From contig OZ316898.1 of assembly GCA_973895155.1 (NCBI GenBank), forward strand, positions 11,160,001 through 11,224,000: a stretch of DNA of 64,000 bases, written 5' to 3'. This document shows, in pieces, positions 1 to 10,270 of the stretch (position 1 is its first letter; each line of letters begins with the position of its first letter). Under the pieces are notes generated by a model that was not told the DNA's origin, ran no database searches, and worked only from the letters and a program-made list of their open reading frames with translations. This stretch comes from Marsupella aquatica (taxonomy: Eukaryota; Marchantiophyta). A program made the position numbers and the translations under genes.

Positions 1-663
1 GGTGTAGAAAAACTTTGGAGCTATATGCTTCACGCGATCGCCTTTGATGAATCCTTTCGTGATCTGCTGGATACATGCTGCGTTATCCTCAAAAATGTTA
101 GTAGGCTTCGTTAGTGGTGGTAGGCCGCATTTGGTGTTGATGTGGTTTATAAAGGATCGTAACCAAACGGCTTCACGACTAGCCTCATGTAGAGCTAAGA
201 TTTCTGAGTGATTCGATGAGGTTGCTGTTAGGGTCTGTTTCACGCTTTTCCAAGAAAAGGCGGTACCCCCTATAGTAAAAACATATCCGGTTTGGGATTT
301 TGCGGTGTCAGTGTCGGAAAGATATCCGGCATCCGCATATCCTATGAGTTCATGGTTTGCACCAAATGGGTAAAATAACCCGGTATCGGTGGTGCCACGC
401 AGGTACCTAAATACGTGCTTAACTCCGTTCCAGTGTCTGGCTGTGGGAGTTGCACTGTGTCTAGCTAGGAGGTTAACTGCAAATGCAATGTCTGGTCGGG
501 TCTGATTTGCTAAATACATTAATGCTCCTATCGCAGAAAGATATGGGGTTTCTGGTCCTAATAGTGGTTCATGTTCTTCGCGCTTGCAAAAAACATCGGT
601 ATTGATTTCTAATGAACGTACAACCATTGGTGATGTCAATGGGTGTGCTAGGTTCATATTGAA
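1..663 (-). pseudogene. copia RNase H domain, truncated by window edge
   Basis: Continuation of the same frame after the TAG at 664-666, open to base 1. It contains the connection motif with LMYLANQTRPDIAFAV, then the RNase H fold with its acidic residues: Asp in YADAGY, Glu in HSEILAL and Asp in EDNAAC. The terminal motif, running to HIAPKFF, sits at the window edge. It would degrade the RNA strand during reverse transcription. The C-terminus and the 3' LTR lie outside the window. Confidence 0.88.
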
Positions 664-2124
664 CTATTTTAGGATCTTTTCAGTTTGTGTTGTCTGATGG
701 AGCATCATGCCAGTGGGTAAGATCTCTAGTTGTAAGCCTAGGCAAAAGTTTGTATGTCCAAGGTCTTTCATCTCAAATGTTGATTTAAGACTAGTAATAG
801 TATCTTCTGTAATTTGGGGTGTCCCAAATATATTTAAGTCATCAACATAAATAGAAACAATGACATATTCGTCATCCACATGTTTAATAAATAAACATGG
901 TGTAATGGCATCATGGGAAAAACCCATGGCAATCATTTCATCAGTAAATCTTTGATACCATACTCTGCCACTTTGTTTCAGGCCATATAATGCCTTCAAC
1001 ACGCGGATAGCTAGTCCACGGCGAGTATTCCGTACGGTTGACACAGCGGTGTCGTTATTATGAATTACATGTGTAGATGACACATGAGGTGTAACTTGAG
1101 ATAATTGTGTTATAATCTTATGTAAATATGGGATATGCAATTTAGCGCCTTGAGCTAAAGCTTGGCGACGTTGCTCCAACTCGGGAGGTGATCGCATGTA
1201 TAGACAAGTGTCTAAAGTTCCATATAGATATGCGGTTGCAACATCCAGTTGTCGCATTTGTAGTTTATGGAAAATGGCAAATCCGATAAGGTATCGGAAT
1301 GTTGTGCTATCCATGACCGGTGAGTAATTTTCATTGTAATGAATTCCCAGTTGTTGGGTAAATCATTTCCCTACCAGACGTGCTTTGTAGCGTACAACTT
1401 GGCCTTTATCATTTCATTTTCGGACAAATGTCCACTTGGAGCCAATGAGATGTACGTCTTGGGGTGTTGGCTCAACTAGGCCAAAAGTGTGTCTGCTTAG
1501 TAGGGAATCTAATTCTCCATTTATAGCTTTTTGCCATTCAGGCCAATCTGGTCTGTTTTGGCATTCTAAGATGGATATTGATTTGGGTGTTTCGTCTGTG
1601 ATATGTGTTGCCACCATTAATGCAAAAGCATCATCTATTGAAGTAGTATTTCTATCCCACGTCTCGCCGGTGTGTGCGTAGTGGATAGAAATCTCCTCAT
1701 GAGTTGTGGATTCGTTATGATCGACATTAGGTGAAGGTGGTATAGATGAACCACGCCTTCTTGGTTGTTTATCCTTTGATCCCAAAGGTCTGCCATGTTT
1801 GGCACGAGGTTGGGATGTACTTGCTGACTCACTTGATAATTCGATGCGAGCAGATGCTCTCGCAACTGGAATATGTGAGCGGCTAACTTGTAATGTATCG
1901 ACGAAGACATCGGGAAGTTCTTCCACAATCTTGTGGAGTTGTAAAATTCGTTGGACTTCTTTCTCCCCTTGATTGGTTTGAAGGTCTTGCCAAAATGGCA
2001 AGTGTCTTTCCCACTCCAAAGGTGGTTGTGGGTGTTTAGGTGTTATTAATGATGGATAAACGTATTCATCAAAATGATAATCTAGGAATCTAGATTTAAA
2101 GACGTCGCCAGTTGTAGGCTCCAT
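664..2124 (-). pseudogene. copia integrase tail and reverse transcriptase
   Basis: The frame from 2124 carries the integrase tail and a low-complexity linker rich in Ser, Thr, Pro and Arg, then the start of reverse transcriptase. Stops lie at 1414-1416 (TGA), 1363-1365 (TGA) and 664-666 (TAG). The polymerase catalytic motif reads IYVDDLNI, with upstream QLDVATAYLYG and YGLKQSGRVWY as in copia enzymes, and downstream FCLGLQLE. An extra segment of roughly 50 residues separates the first fingers motif from the YGLKQSGR motif, longer than in many copia elements. The catalytic Asp pair is intact. Confidence 0.92.
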
Positions 2125-2376
2125 ATATCGGATTATGGACGATGAGTCGAATCCGATGTATATCCCTAACTGTCATTGGGATCTCATCTTGGTTCGTTTG
2201 GGTGGAGTAATGGGGACCATTACTTGACATCCAAATGAACGAAGATGTGATAGGTCAGGTTTTATACCATTAGCAATTTGGTATGGGCTATAGGTATTAA
2301 AAGCCGATGGGCGGTATTGAATTAATGCATTAGCCTGTAATATGGCATGTCCCCATGCTGAGACGGGGAGTTTCGA

Positions 2377-3438
2377 CTACATTAGTAGTGGGCGTGCAAT
2401 GAGCTGAAGGCGTTTAATGACAGCTTCAGCTAATCCATTCTGGAAATGCACGTGGGGTACAGGATATTGTACGTCGATGCCAAGTGATGTACAAAAGTCG
2501 TCAAATGTTTCAGATGTGAATTCCCCTGCGTTGTCCACCCTTAGTGTCTTAATGGGGTGATCTGGGAATTGTGCCTTCACGCGCAGGATTTGCGCCAAGA
2601 TGTGAGGCATCACCGTGTTCCTCGTTGAAAGCAGGGTCACATTTGACCATTTAGTGGATGTGTCGATTAATACTATAAAGTAGCGGAAAGGTCCGCTTGG
2701 AGGGTTAATTGGCCCGCAAACATCTGCATGGATGATTTCCAAGAATTGGGGTATTTTAGTTGGCAATTTTGATGTCGTGGGCCTTGTTATTAATTTTCCA
2801 CGTGAGCATGCAGTGCATGGGGTGCTCGCTGGAATGTGGCATGTATTGATTGGAATGCCTCTTGAATTCTTAATGATTTTGGTTAGCATTGATTGGCCGG
2901 GGTGGCCGAGGCGTGCATGCCAAAGCGCATGCAATTCGCTTGTGTTGGCATTGTTATGTAGGCATTCAATATGAGTTACATAAAACCCGCAAGGGTACGA
3001 GAAAAGTGTTTCTTTAATGATTTTCACCGTAGGGGTATTTTCAACCAAGTGGATGACTTCTTGGTCTCTTGTATCGCCTGTTTGGACGTGTAGTCCATTT
3101 GCTCGTATATCTCTAAAACTGAGGAGATTGCGAGTTGCATTCGGGGCAAAAATAGCAGATTCTATGTGTATCTCGATCCCATGCGGGAGTCTAATAGAAG
3201 CTAGGCCGAAGCCCTCTTCTATTTGGCTAGGACCGTTGATAGTGGTGAGGGACCTACGTGAGGGTGTAATCTTGTGGAAAAGGTGCCTATCCCGGAGGAT
3301 AGTATGCGTGGTCACACTGTCGATAATACATGTGCTTGGACTATTTAAATCTGGTGTAGTGGAGCTACTTGCCACTAAGTGTGCCTCGGGTTGGGCAGGT
3401 AGATCTGAAAAGTCTTGGAATGGGTCGCTAGACTCCAT
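2377..3438 (-). pseudogene. copia protease and integrase
   Basis: Open segment of 353 codons ending at a TAG (2377-2379). The aspartic protease active site reads DSVTTHTIL; the usual copia form is DSGA/DSATTHT, so the Asp, Ser and Thr-Thr-His are kept. The integrase follows with its HHCC zinc domain (HARLGH, then CTAC) and the catalytic core: Asp in HADVCGP, Asp in VDNAGEF, and Glu in GLAEAV. The C-terminal integrase sequence continues in frame past the TAG to about 2125 and holds a further TGA at 2173-2175. Integrase would insert the cDNA into the host chromosome. All catalytic residues remain although the frame is interrupted. Confidence 0.9.
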
Positions 3439-3867
3439 AAACGCCCCGTGGGTTTCACGGGGTGGTGCCCTAGAGGTTTGTCCATCCCTGAGGGATCATT
3501 GATATAGTTCTCTAAGGTGTTGCGGGATTCTACAATTTCTGGCTAGGTGGTTTGTCATGCCACATGCATGGCATTTCGGGTGTTCCTATTGTTGTCGGGA
3601 TTGTGACCAATCGTTTCTACGGTTGTTGTTATATGTTCTTCCACCATCGCGTCCTCCACGTCCTTCTTGTCCACCACGTCCTCCATGTCCTCTAAAGGTC
3701 CGTTGGGAGTTATATTGTGGACGTTGGTTATAGAAACTCCCCCTGTTGTGGGTGTTTCTTCGGTTGCCATTCTTAGTGCGCTTAATGCCTTGCCTCGATG
3801 TGGAGGGTTCAACATTTTCTATGTTATGGGTTTCATTCTGTTGTCCTGAGGGCAGTGTGCCCGCAGG
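3439..3867 (-). pseudogene. copia nucleocapsid: RGG-rich region and CCHC zinc knuckle
   Basis: In the same frame as gag, an Arg-Gly-Gly-rich stretch (about 3705-3635) precedes a classical retroviral-type zinc knuckle, C-X2-C-X4-H-X4-C, read as CHACGMTNHLARNC at about 3570-3529. Two nonsense codons fall here: TAG at 3586-3588, a few residues before the knuckle, and TGA at 3496-3498, a few residues after it. The knuckle residues themselves are intact. This segment would bind the element RNA. Overlapping open frames here in other registers are not conserved protein. Confidence 0.85.
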
Positions 3868-4464
3868 TCATTTTCTAGAGTTTACTAAAAGAAGTTCTTG
3901 GTTTTTTTCGGTGACTAGGAGGTGGGCTATGAGCTCGGAGTATTGCCCGAACTTCATGTTTCGATATTGTGTTGATAGCAACACATTTGATGAATGAAAT
4001 ATCGACAAGGTCTTCTCTAGCAGATCCTTGTCTGTGACCGGCTGGCCACATAGTGCGAGGGTTGATATTATTCTAAAGAGTTCGCTATTGTAGGCTGAAA
4101 TAGAGGTAAAGTCTTGGACTCGCAGGTTTAGCCAGTCTTGCCTGGCTTTAGGTAGTTCGACCAATTTTTGGTGGTCGAATCGGGTTTGGAGCACTATCCA
4201 TAGTTCACGAGGGGTTGAGAGGTGCATGTATTGTCTTTGCAAGAATCTATGGATGTGACGTCTAAGGAATACTAGAGCCTTGGATTCATTGGCTTTAGTT
4301 AACGGGTCTGGTTGGGGTTCGCCAGCTAGTATGGGTTGAGCCATCCCTATAGCTGGGAGTAGGGTTAGCGAGGTTAGGTTCTCTCTGAGGTTCATTGACC
4401 ATTCCAGGTAGTTTCTACCATCAATTTCTAGGGCTGGAAAAGTTAGTTTCTCTAGGTTGGTCAT
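3868..4464 (-). pseudogene. copia gag, capsid part
   Basis: 198 codons from the ATG at 4464 to a TGA at 3868-3870. The N-terminal part carries the pattern typical of plant copia gag (UBN2-type), a conserved Leu-Glu-Trp around residues 20-25, followed by helical capsid-like sequence ending in a Glu-rich stretch. The frame continues past the TGA into an RGG-rich basic segment and then the zinc knuckle, so the TGA is best read as a nonsense mutation rather than a natural gag end. Gag would coat the element RNA in virus-like particles. Identity as gag is firm from position and sequence; function in this copy is lost or reduced. Confidence 0.85.
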
Positions 4465-5920
4465 GGGGGTGGTGGCTTGATTCCTTTTAATGATAATGGT
4501 GCTTATTTACTAGTAAGTATAGTAAGAAACGACAAAGCACATTTCTGCGGTATGCAAAGTGGGGCTGGGTGGAGAGAGCATGCAAATCCAAAATTTAATT
4601 ATAGGGTTTGCACTTAGGATTTAGGTTGTCCTTGGTATTTGGTTAACTGCAAAGTTTCCTTTGTATTTTCTCTTTCCTTTGTTGAATTGTGCAGTAAAGA
4701 AGTTTTGCAGTTTGTGCAGTTATGGATTTACTCATGCCCTGGTTAAGTGCACGTCCGTCTTTGTATAGTTGAGTTTTCTTTGTTACGGTATGCAGTTATG
4801 AAGGTTTGCGGTTATGTGCGCTTATTTGGTTAAGTGCAACTTTTCCTTTGTAATTGAAATCTCTTTGACAGAGTTTGCACTTAAAGAGGTTTTTGCACTT
4901 AGCAGCAGTTTCTCGACGTTTTTCGATCATATGTTGCGAGATTTGGGTTCCAGCGGTGTCCTTCCAAGCTCCTCGGCGATGTCTGTCGCAGTCCCATCCT
5001 TCCATGGCTGCCTTCCTTCGATCGTTGATTGATCCTTTTCAGTTGTTATGCAATCCTTTCTTCAGTTTATGATGGGTTACTGGGACGTCATCCTTATGAG
5101 GTCTCATCCCGTTGTGCCTGCTTCACTCCGCCTGATGCTGCCATATTGTTACTGCTCGTGCAATTCGTTGATGCTTCTGTGCCTCTTCTGATCTCCGTCT
5201 ACTCCTAGGTATGACGATTTGGGACTCTTTCAATCAAAATCTTTCGAATCGCAAGGCGCTGCTGTTTACACAAGCTCCTCCTTTGCAAGTCTTTTGCCCT
5301 CGCCGTCTTTTCCAGCAAACTCTACTACTGCTTGCTCTCGTGCGAAGTCACACACAATAGCTTCGTCTCTGTTGCTTTTGTTTCCACAAAGACTAATACT
5401 CTTTTGTTCAGTATTGATGCTGTAAGTGAAACTTCTGTATGGGCTCGCCAATCGCTCCACTTTTTGTCTTCTCAGTCACTTATCGCAGTGTCCTTATCTT
5501 CTTCACTTGGTTCAAATTCGCCTGCCAATGCAGGTCCTCTCTTGATCAGTGTTCGTCTTGGCTTCTGGGTCAATCTTGTTGAGATCGCTCCCCTTTCAGT
5601 CTACGTGGATCGTTTCAATTTCAGTTGCTTTTTCTCTTCTTTCAGGGTCGATCTGTTTGCAAATGAATTTCGGATGTCTTCTCTCTCGATTCTCCTCTAT
5701 AATTCCTAATCGATGTCCTTGTGCAATTTTTGTTTTTTGCCCTTATGCGCCGGATGCTTGTCCCTTCATTCGCTTACTCACTTTCCTTTCTATCTCTTCG
5801 GGTTCGGTCAGGGATTTCTCTGTCAACTCAATTCCGCTTTCGATCCTTCACAATTCTGCCACAGCTTTGTAGATTTCTGTCCTCCGCTCAGTATGGTTGC
5901 TACGTGCTGATAACGTGTCA
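4465..5920 (-). other. long copia 5' leader, no conserved coding
   Basis: About 1.45 kb separates the putative LTR from the gag ATG, much longer than the usual few hundred bases or less. No recognisable protein is found on either strand; several open frames of 60-125 codons have no conserved motif. On the minus strand, just inside the LTR, lies TTATCAGCACG (about 5913-5903), where a primer-binding site is expected. Degenerate tandem repeats occupy 4641-4915. The leader could include a nested insertion, but I see no clear element ends. Confidence 0.55.
4641..4915. repeat. degenerate tandem repeat in copia leader
   Basis: Three related units begin with GGTTAAGTGC or GGTTAACTGC at 4641, 4741 and 4828 (steps of 100 and 87 bases). 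Each continues with a T-rich stretch containing TTTCCTTTGTA or CTTTGTATAG, and ends near a GCAGT or GCACTT motif. Copies are clearly diverged. Confidence 0.6.
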
Positions 5921-6028
5921 TGGAATGAATGCAATAGATAACTGTATAGTCAGGAATGTGTGTACATATAGTGGGGTACGTCGGGTGACCGGCTGGTCCG
6001 GTCGTCCGGTCATAGGTAGAGTCTAACA
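5921..6028 (-). repeat. putative very short copia 5' LTR
   Basis: On the minus strand this 108-base segment starts TGTTAGAC and ends ATTCCA, so it has the TG...CA ends of an LTR. It lies directly before the candidate primer-binding sequence. The partner LTR lies off the window, so length and borders cannot be confirmed by comparison. The right border could be further out. Confidence 0.4.
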
Positions 6029-6110
6029 ATATACACTTTGTCATTCTTTTTAAATTCATTAATAATCAGTCCCAATGCCCATTATATCTTACTTATAAAT
6101 CTGCAACTAC

Positions 6111-6657
6111 AAGCTAGAGTTGGGGCCTAGGCTTCTAGAGTGAAGCCTCTAGACCGTAACTCCATGACTCATCATGTAGAATGATGAGAAAACTGATGTC
6201 TATGATGTATGTCATGTCAAATGATAATCATGAGTGCTTTTTGTTATGATTTCTATTTATATTAAAAATTGATCTCTATGGCCCCACCATATTATATGTG
6301 CATAAGTGTGATGTAGGATAGAAAAACTAGAGATGTGCATAGAAAAAAGTACTATGGTATGTTATGTCTGATTATTAAAATGATGACATGCATGATAATT
6401 TTTTTATCATTTCATTAACCTTCAAAATATGTGAATAAGAAATATATTTTGGTGACATTTTTATTGTCCTCCCCGCTATTCACGTTCAAAGAATGGGTAG
6501 TCGGGGCTAGTTAATCTAAATGATGACGAGAATTATCATAAATGGTCATCATTTTGACATACACGCCCCTTCCTTCTTTATATACACAGAAACTTTGGTG
6601 GGGCTTTAGAATCATGGTCTAGAGGCTTCACTCAAGCCTAGACCTCAACTCTAGCTT
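6111..6657. mobile_element. non-autonomous TIR element (MITE-like)
   Basis: A 45-base left end (6111-6155) and a 42-base right end (6616-6657) are imperfect inverted repeats, both beginning AAGCTAGAGTTG when read inward, and both ending GTGAAGCCTCTAGACC. The interior is AT-rich with no coding potential. No target-site duplication could be seen by eye. Related sequence occurs at about 31117-31350 and 31497-31690. Confidence 0.65.
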
Positions 6658-8034
6658 CTCATTGCAATTGACTAGTAATATTTGTCATGTTTTTGAACTC
6701 AAGTTAGCTCAGAACAATGCAATAGTGGTTGAACTTATGGGTGAAGCGCCCCCTTGAGCTACCCTATGTCCTAACTTGCCCACCCCTGCTGCCTTGAACA
6801 TGGAGATGGGTCTCTTGTTGCTGCAAATTAAAGACAACCAGGAGTGGGACTGGATGATTGAAATAGACTCACCCCAAGGTGGAGGATGGTAGCCAATGGA
6901 CCAATCAGGTTGAGGGGAGTTTCAACTGTCCAATTTAGGAAAAATGCAGATGACTATTGGCAGATCATTCAAAGCTAACCTGAGTTAGTTTGTCTAGCCC
7001 CTATTGGAAACGGATGCCAGTGTACTAATTAAACTACACATCTTGGCAAAATCTGTGCCTGGACAAAGAAAAATGGCAACCTGGTACATAGCTACCCAAG
7101 ATTTGCATTGGCCACTAGTTGCAGCTACACTCTGTTTTGGGGTGAGAGAAAAGAAAGATTACAAATCCTTGTGCATTAGGGTCTGCCTGCATGCAGCTTG
7201 ACCTCACCATCCCTGATCCGTCCTTGTGCATCCTTGCCCCCCTTGTGTGTCATGGAGGGCATGGGCCACAGATAGGCTCTGGGTGCATTCACAACCTAAT
7301 TTGCCATATTCAAGGGGAAGTCTTGGAGACTTCCTCTCTGGTATGGTCAGTGCTAGCCATATACAAGGGGGAAGTGTCCAAGACTTTTTCCTTTTTCGCT
7401 TTCCTCTCATTTTTCCTCACCTGTTCCATAATGCTCCACAAATTACGGAAATATACTATTATGGTGTAACCAGGTTTTTGTCATGGCTAGTGGTGGTTTA
7501 AACCATGCATGCCAATACAAGGAGCGTCAGAGGACTCCGGGTTACGCGGAGCCCTCGTTTATTCTTCGCATTTTTCAAGGGACATCGGGATCGCTGCTGT
7601 GCCTGCTCTTTCACCGTTGGATTTCCACTCGTACCATCACAAATTCTTGACCATTTGATGCAATCTTGGTCGCGAATTGTAGATCTTGACGACATCTACG
7701 TCTCGGAAAAATTGCCACCACATTTGACTCATTATTTCAAGAGAAATACATAAAAAAACATTCCTGCAATTTCATTGGCTGGGATAAAAAATTTGAAATT
7801 TAAAACATACTCGGGCAGCCGGGCAGGCCTTATTCAGGGTACGGAGCAGGAGTTTATGGTCACGACCCATGTACTGCAAATTTATCTTTTGTACTTTTTT
7901 TCCTGTGTTTTACAAATTCAAATGGTAGCTCATGTAGTTCCCTTTGGGTGAGGCTTGGCATCTGGTCTTGTAATTGACACCCCACGATGTCAGGGTCAGA
8001 GCCACCAGAAATTCCTACTAGTCGATGTAAGTGA
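6658..8034. other. unassigned region between TIR element and transposase
   Basis: No open frame here shows conserved motifs. A possible donor-like GTAAGT at 8027-8032 suggests that an earlier exon of the downstream transposase gene could end near 8026, but its start is not identifiable. Confidence 0.4.
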
Positions 8035-9848
8035 ATACCCCGGGGTGGTGGTCCGTCTAGGCCTAAGTACCCAAGTGATGACATTGACTACAAGAGGGTT
8101 CGGAGACCAGATGCCAAGCCTCCTATCCATGTCCCACTTGAGCGGTGGGATGATTGGGAGGAGCTCAGGGGATTATTGGGGGACCATGCAACCACTCATG
8201 CTACAGTCATTATTTGGCTGCTCGACCAGGCTCAAGATATGATCGATGTCTTACGTACACAGCGAGCATTGGAGGCGGCGAGGCTTCTGCAAGCGACAAT
8301 GGCTGCTGGGTATGAGAGTGGAGGTGCAAAATTTGATGTCAATGCACATCGGGCCAGCAATATGGAAGATGACATGGTATGAATCAACCTAGCCCTACTG
8401 TAGGACACCCAATCATTTTGTGGTGTGTATTCCAAATATGATGCAAAATTATGCCTTGCATTATAATATCTTGGTCAAAGAGTGCAGGGTACTGACCATC
8501 ACAATACTAATGGTACACTACTTTCTTTGTTGACAAATATTCGTGCAGCAGGGTAACGTTAGCGGTAGTGTTGAAGATAGGCTGTCTCAACAAGAAGTGG
8601 GGCCATTGGATGAACAGGTGTGTATGAGGTTGGTCTATTGTCAAATCAGAACTTTAGATCGTTTGACTAAGGCTCTATCAAATATTTTATCAAATATAAT
8701 TTTATAAACATCCGTTAGTAAGTCTAAGGATGGTCAGAAATGGATATTTTACTCAACAAATCTATTGTGTACACATTTCCTTTCCAATAAATAAAAACTC
8801 TTGAGCACACATTTCACTGACCTAGACATTCAAGTTTATATTAGGAACTTTGAATAATATTCAACTCTATCATAGTACACACCAATTTATATGAGAAAAT
8901 GTTTTTTTACCTGGAAATTCTAAATCACTCGAATTAATATATCAGTACAAATCCTTTCACTAGTAATATCACTTGCCCATTGTGACGTACCATGCCTCCA
9001 TTGAGACTATTTGTTCTTCATCCTAAACTTTGTGTCCCATTCACTCTAATGTAATGTTGCAGAAAAAAATATTTAATATTTTCACTCTAATGATATGAAT
9101 ATTCATCTATTTTTTATGAAGATCCTAAATTTTGTATCCCATAATATGAAGGATTTTGAGCACAATGAGGAAGTGTTTGGGACTTACGATGAATGACCAG
9201 AGGACCTGCTACATGGATCGTTCGGAGAATATCACGCCAACTTTGAAGAGGATGAGCCAGATGTTGTGGCTGCTCTAGGTGTAGAGGTGTGTAATGTAAT
9301 TTACTCTTACAACTGACCCAACTACTTCTTGTTCAAAGTTTTAGCAAGTTTTGTTGCATACTTTTTGAATGGGCATAAACTTTAACTCATACTTCTGAAC
9401 GCATGAATTGTTTTTCTTGGACATATGTAATGGACTGAGGAGATTTGCAAGACTGTACATGATGAATTCCCAGGCTCCTCCTACTGAGCTGCCGGATTCT
9501 CAGGTTCCTCCTCTTGAGGCGATGGATTCCCAAATTCCTCTTCATGACATTGATCCCGAGCTTTCTCCAGTTGAGGTGATGGATTCCAAAATTCCTCCAA
9601 TTCAAGTGTTGGATTCTCAGGTTCCTCCTGTTGAGGTGTTAGATTCTTTGGCTCATCCAAGGGTGCCTACATCAAGATTCAGATCTCATGAGCCTGCTAG
9701 AGTAGGGTTTCTAGAGCGACACTTGGTGCACACTTTGGTGGACCAGCTACTCCCTAGATGTCACATATCCGGATGTCCTTTGACCCCTCGCGTAGAACAT
9801 GTTAGAGAGTTGCAACAGTTGTGGTCTATTCGAATCACTTGTGGGTAG
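8035..9848 (+). pseudogene. N-terminal exons of a transposon gene, decayed
   Basis: Putative exons that keep one reading phase are 8035-8376, 8549-8617 and 9152-9286, each bounded by AG and GT. The first encodes a Trp- and Asp-rich segment (around ERWDDWEELRGLLGD) followed by a helix. The second and third are short and acidic; the third holds an in-frame TGA near 9191-9199. A fourth open segment (about 9459-9848) begins with a proline-rich repeat whose 10-residue unit resembles DSQVPPVEVM, then a His- and Cys-containing segment ending at a stop at 9846-9848. I do not recognise a family for these parts. They are linked to the catalytic exons by orientation and spacing only. Confidence 0.45.
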
Positions 9849-10270
9849 GAAGGACATGGTTGGACTTTTCTCACAGGTGAGATGGAGCCAGGGAGGGGTA
9901 CACCTATGGTTACTAGCAAGTTGTACCACTCCACATTATGCGCAGGCCTGACATATACATCACTTGCAGCCGTTGCATCACATGTAGGACTGCATGTCCC
10001 TAGCTCGCAACATTGGTACATGACTTTCAGATTGGTCAGGGTCGTTCTGGCATTGGTTGGATTAGAGTTGTCAAGCAACAATGGGAGGAAAACCAACAAA
10101 AGTTGTGGGAGGATGTCAAACATGATCTTCACCACATGCGTGACAACGAAAGAGGTTAGTACCCTCTATCTATGATTTTATAAAATTATTTTTTCAAGTA
10201 AAGCTGAGACAAGTCATTGTTCTGGTCCTAAAGCTGTCCTTGAATTTTTTATTTTATTGTACATTTTTAT

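Larger units (their letters stand above)
1..6028 (-). mobile_element. Ty1/copia LTR retrotransposon, left part cut by window edge
   Basis: Read on the minus strand, the order is putative 5' LTR (6028-5921), long leader, gag, zinc knuckle, protease, integrase, reverse transcriptase and RNase H. Integrase before reverse transcriptase is the copia (Pseudoviridae) order. The RNase H end and the 3' LTR lie beyond base 1. One reading frame runs from the start codon at 4464 to base 1 without a frameshift, but eight nonsense codons interrupt it, so this copy cannot make a full polyprotein. The domain content is seen directly; the outer boundary at 6028 is inferred from a TG...CA end and is less sure. 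Confidence 0.93.

Noticed and set aside
664-3870. Readthrough or selenocysteine use of the TGA codons in the copia frame
   Set aside because: Eight stops of two types scattered through all domains fit decay; no readthrough context or SECIS-like element was seen, and plants lack selenocysteine insertion.
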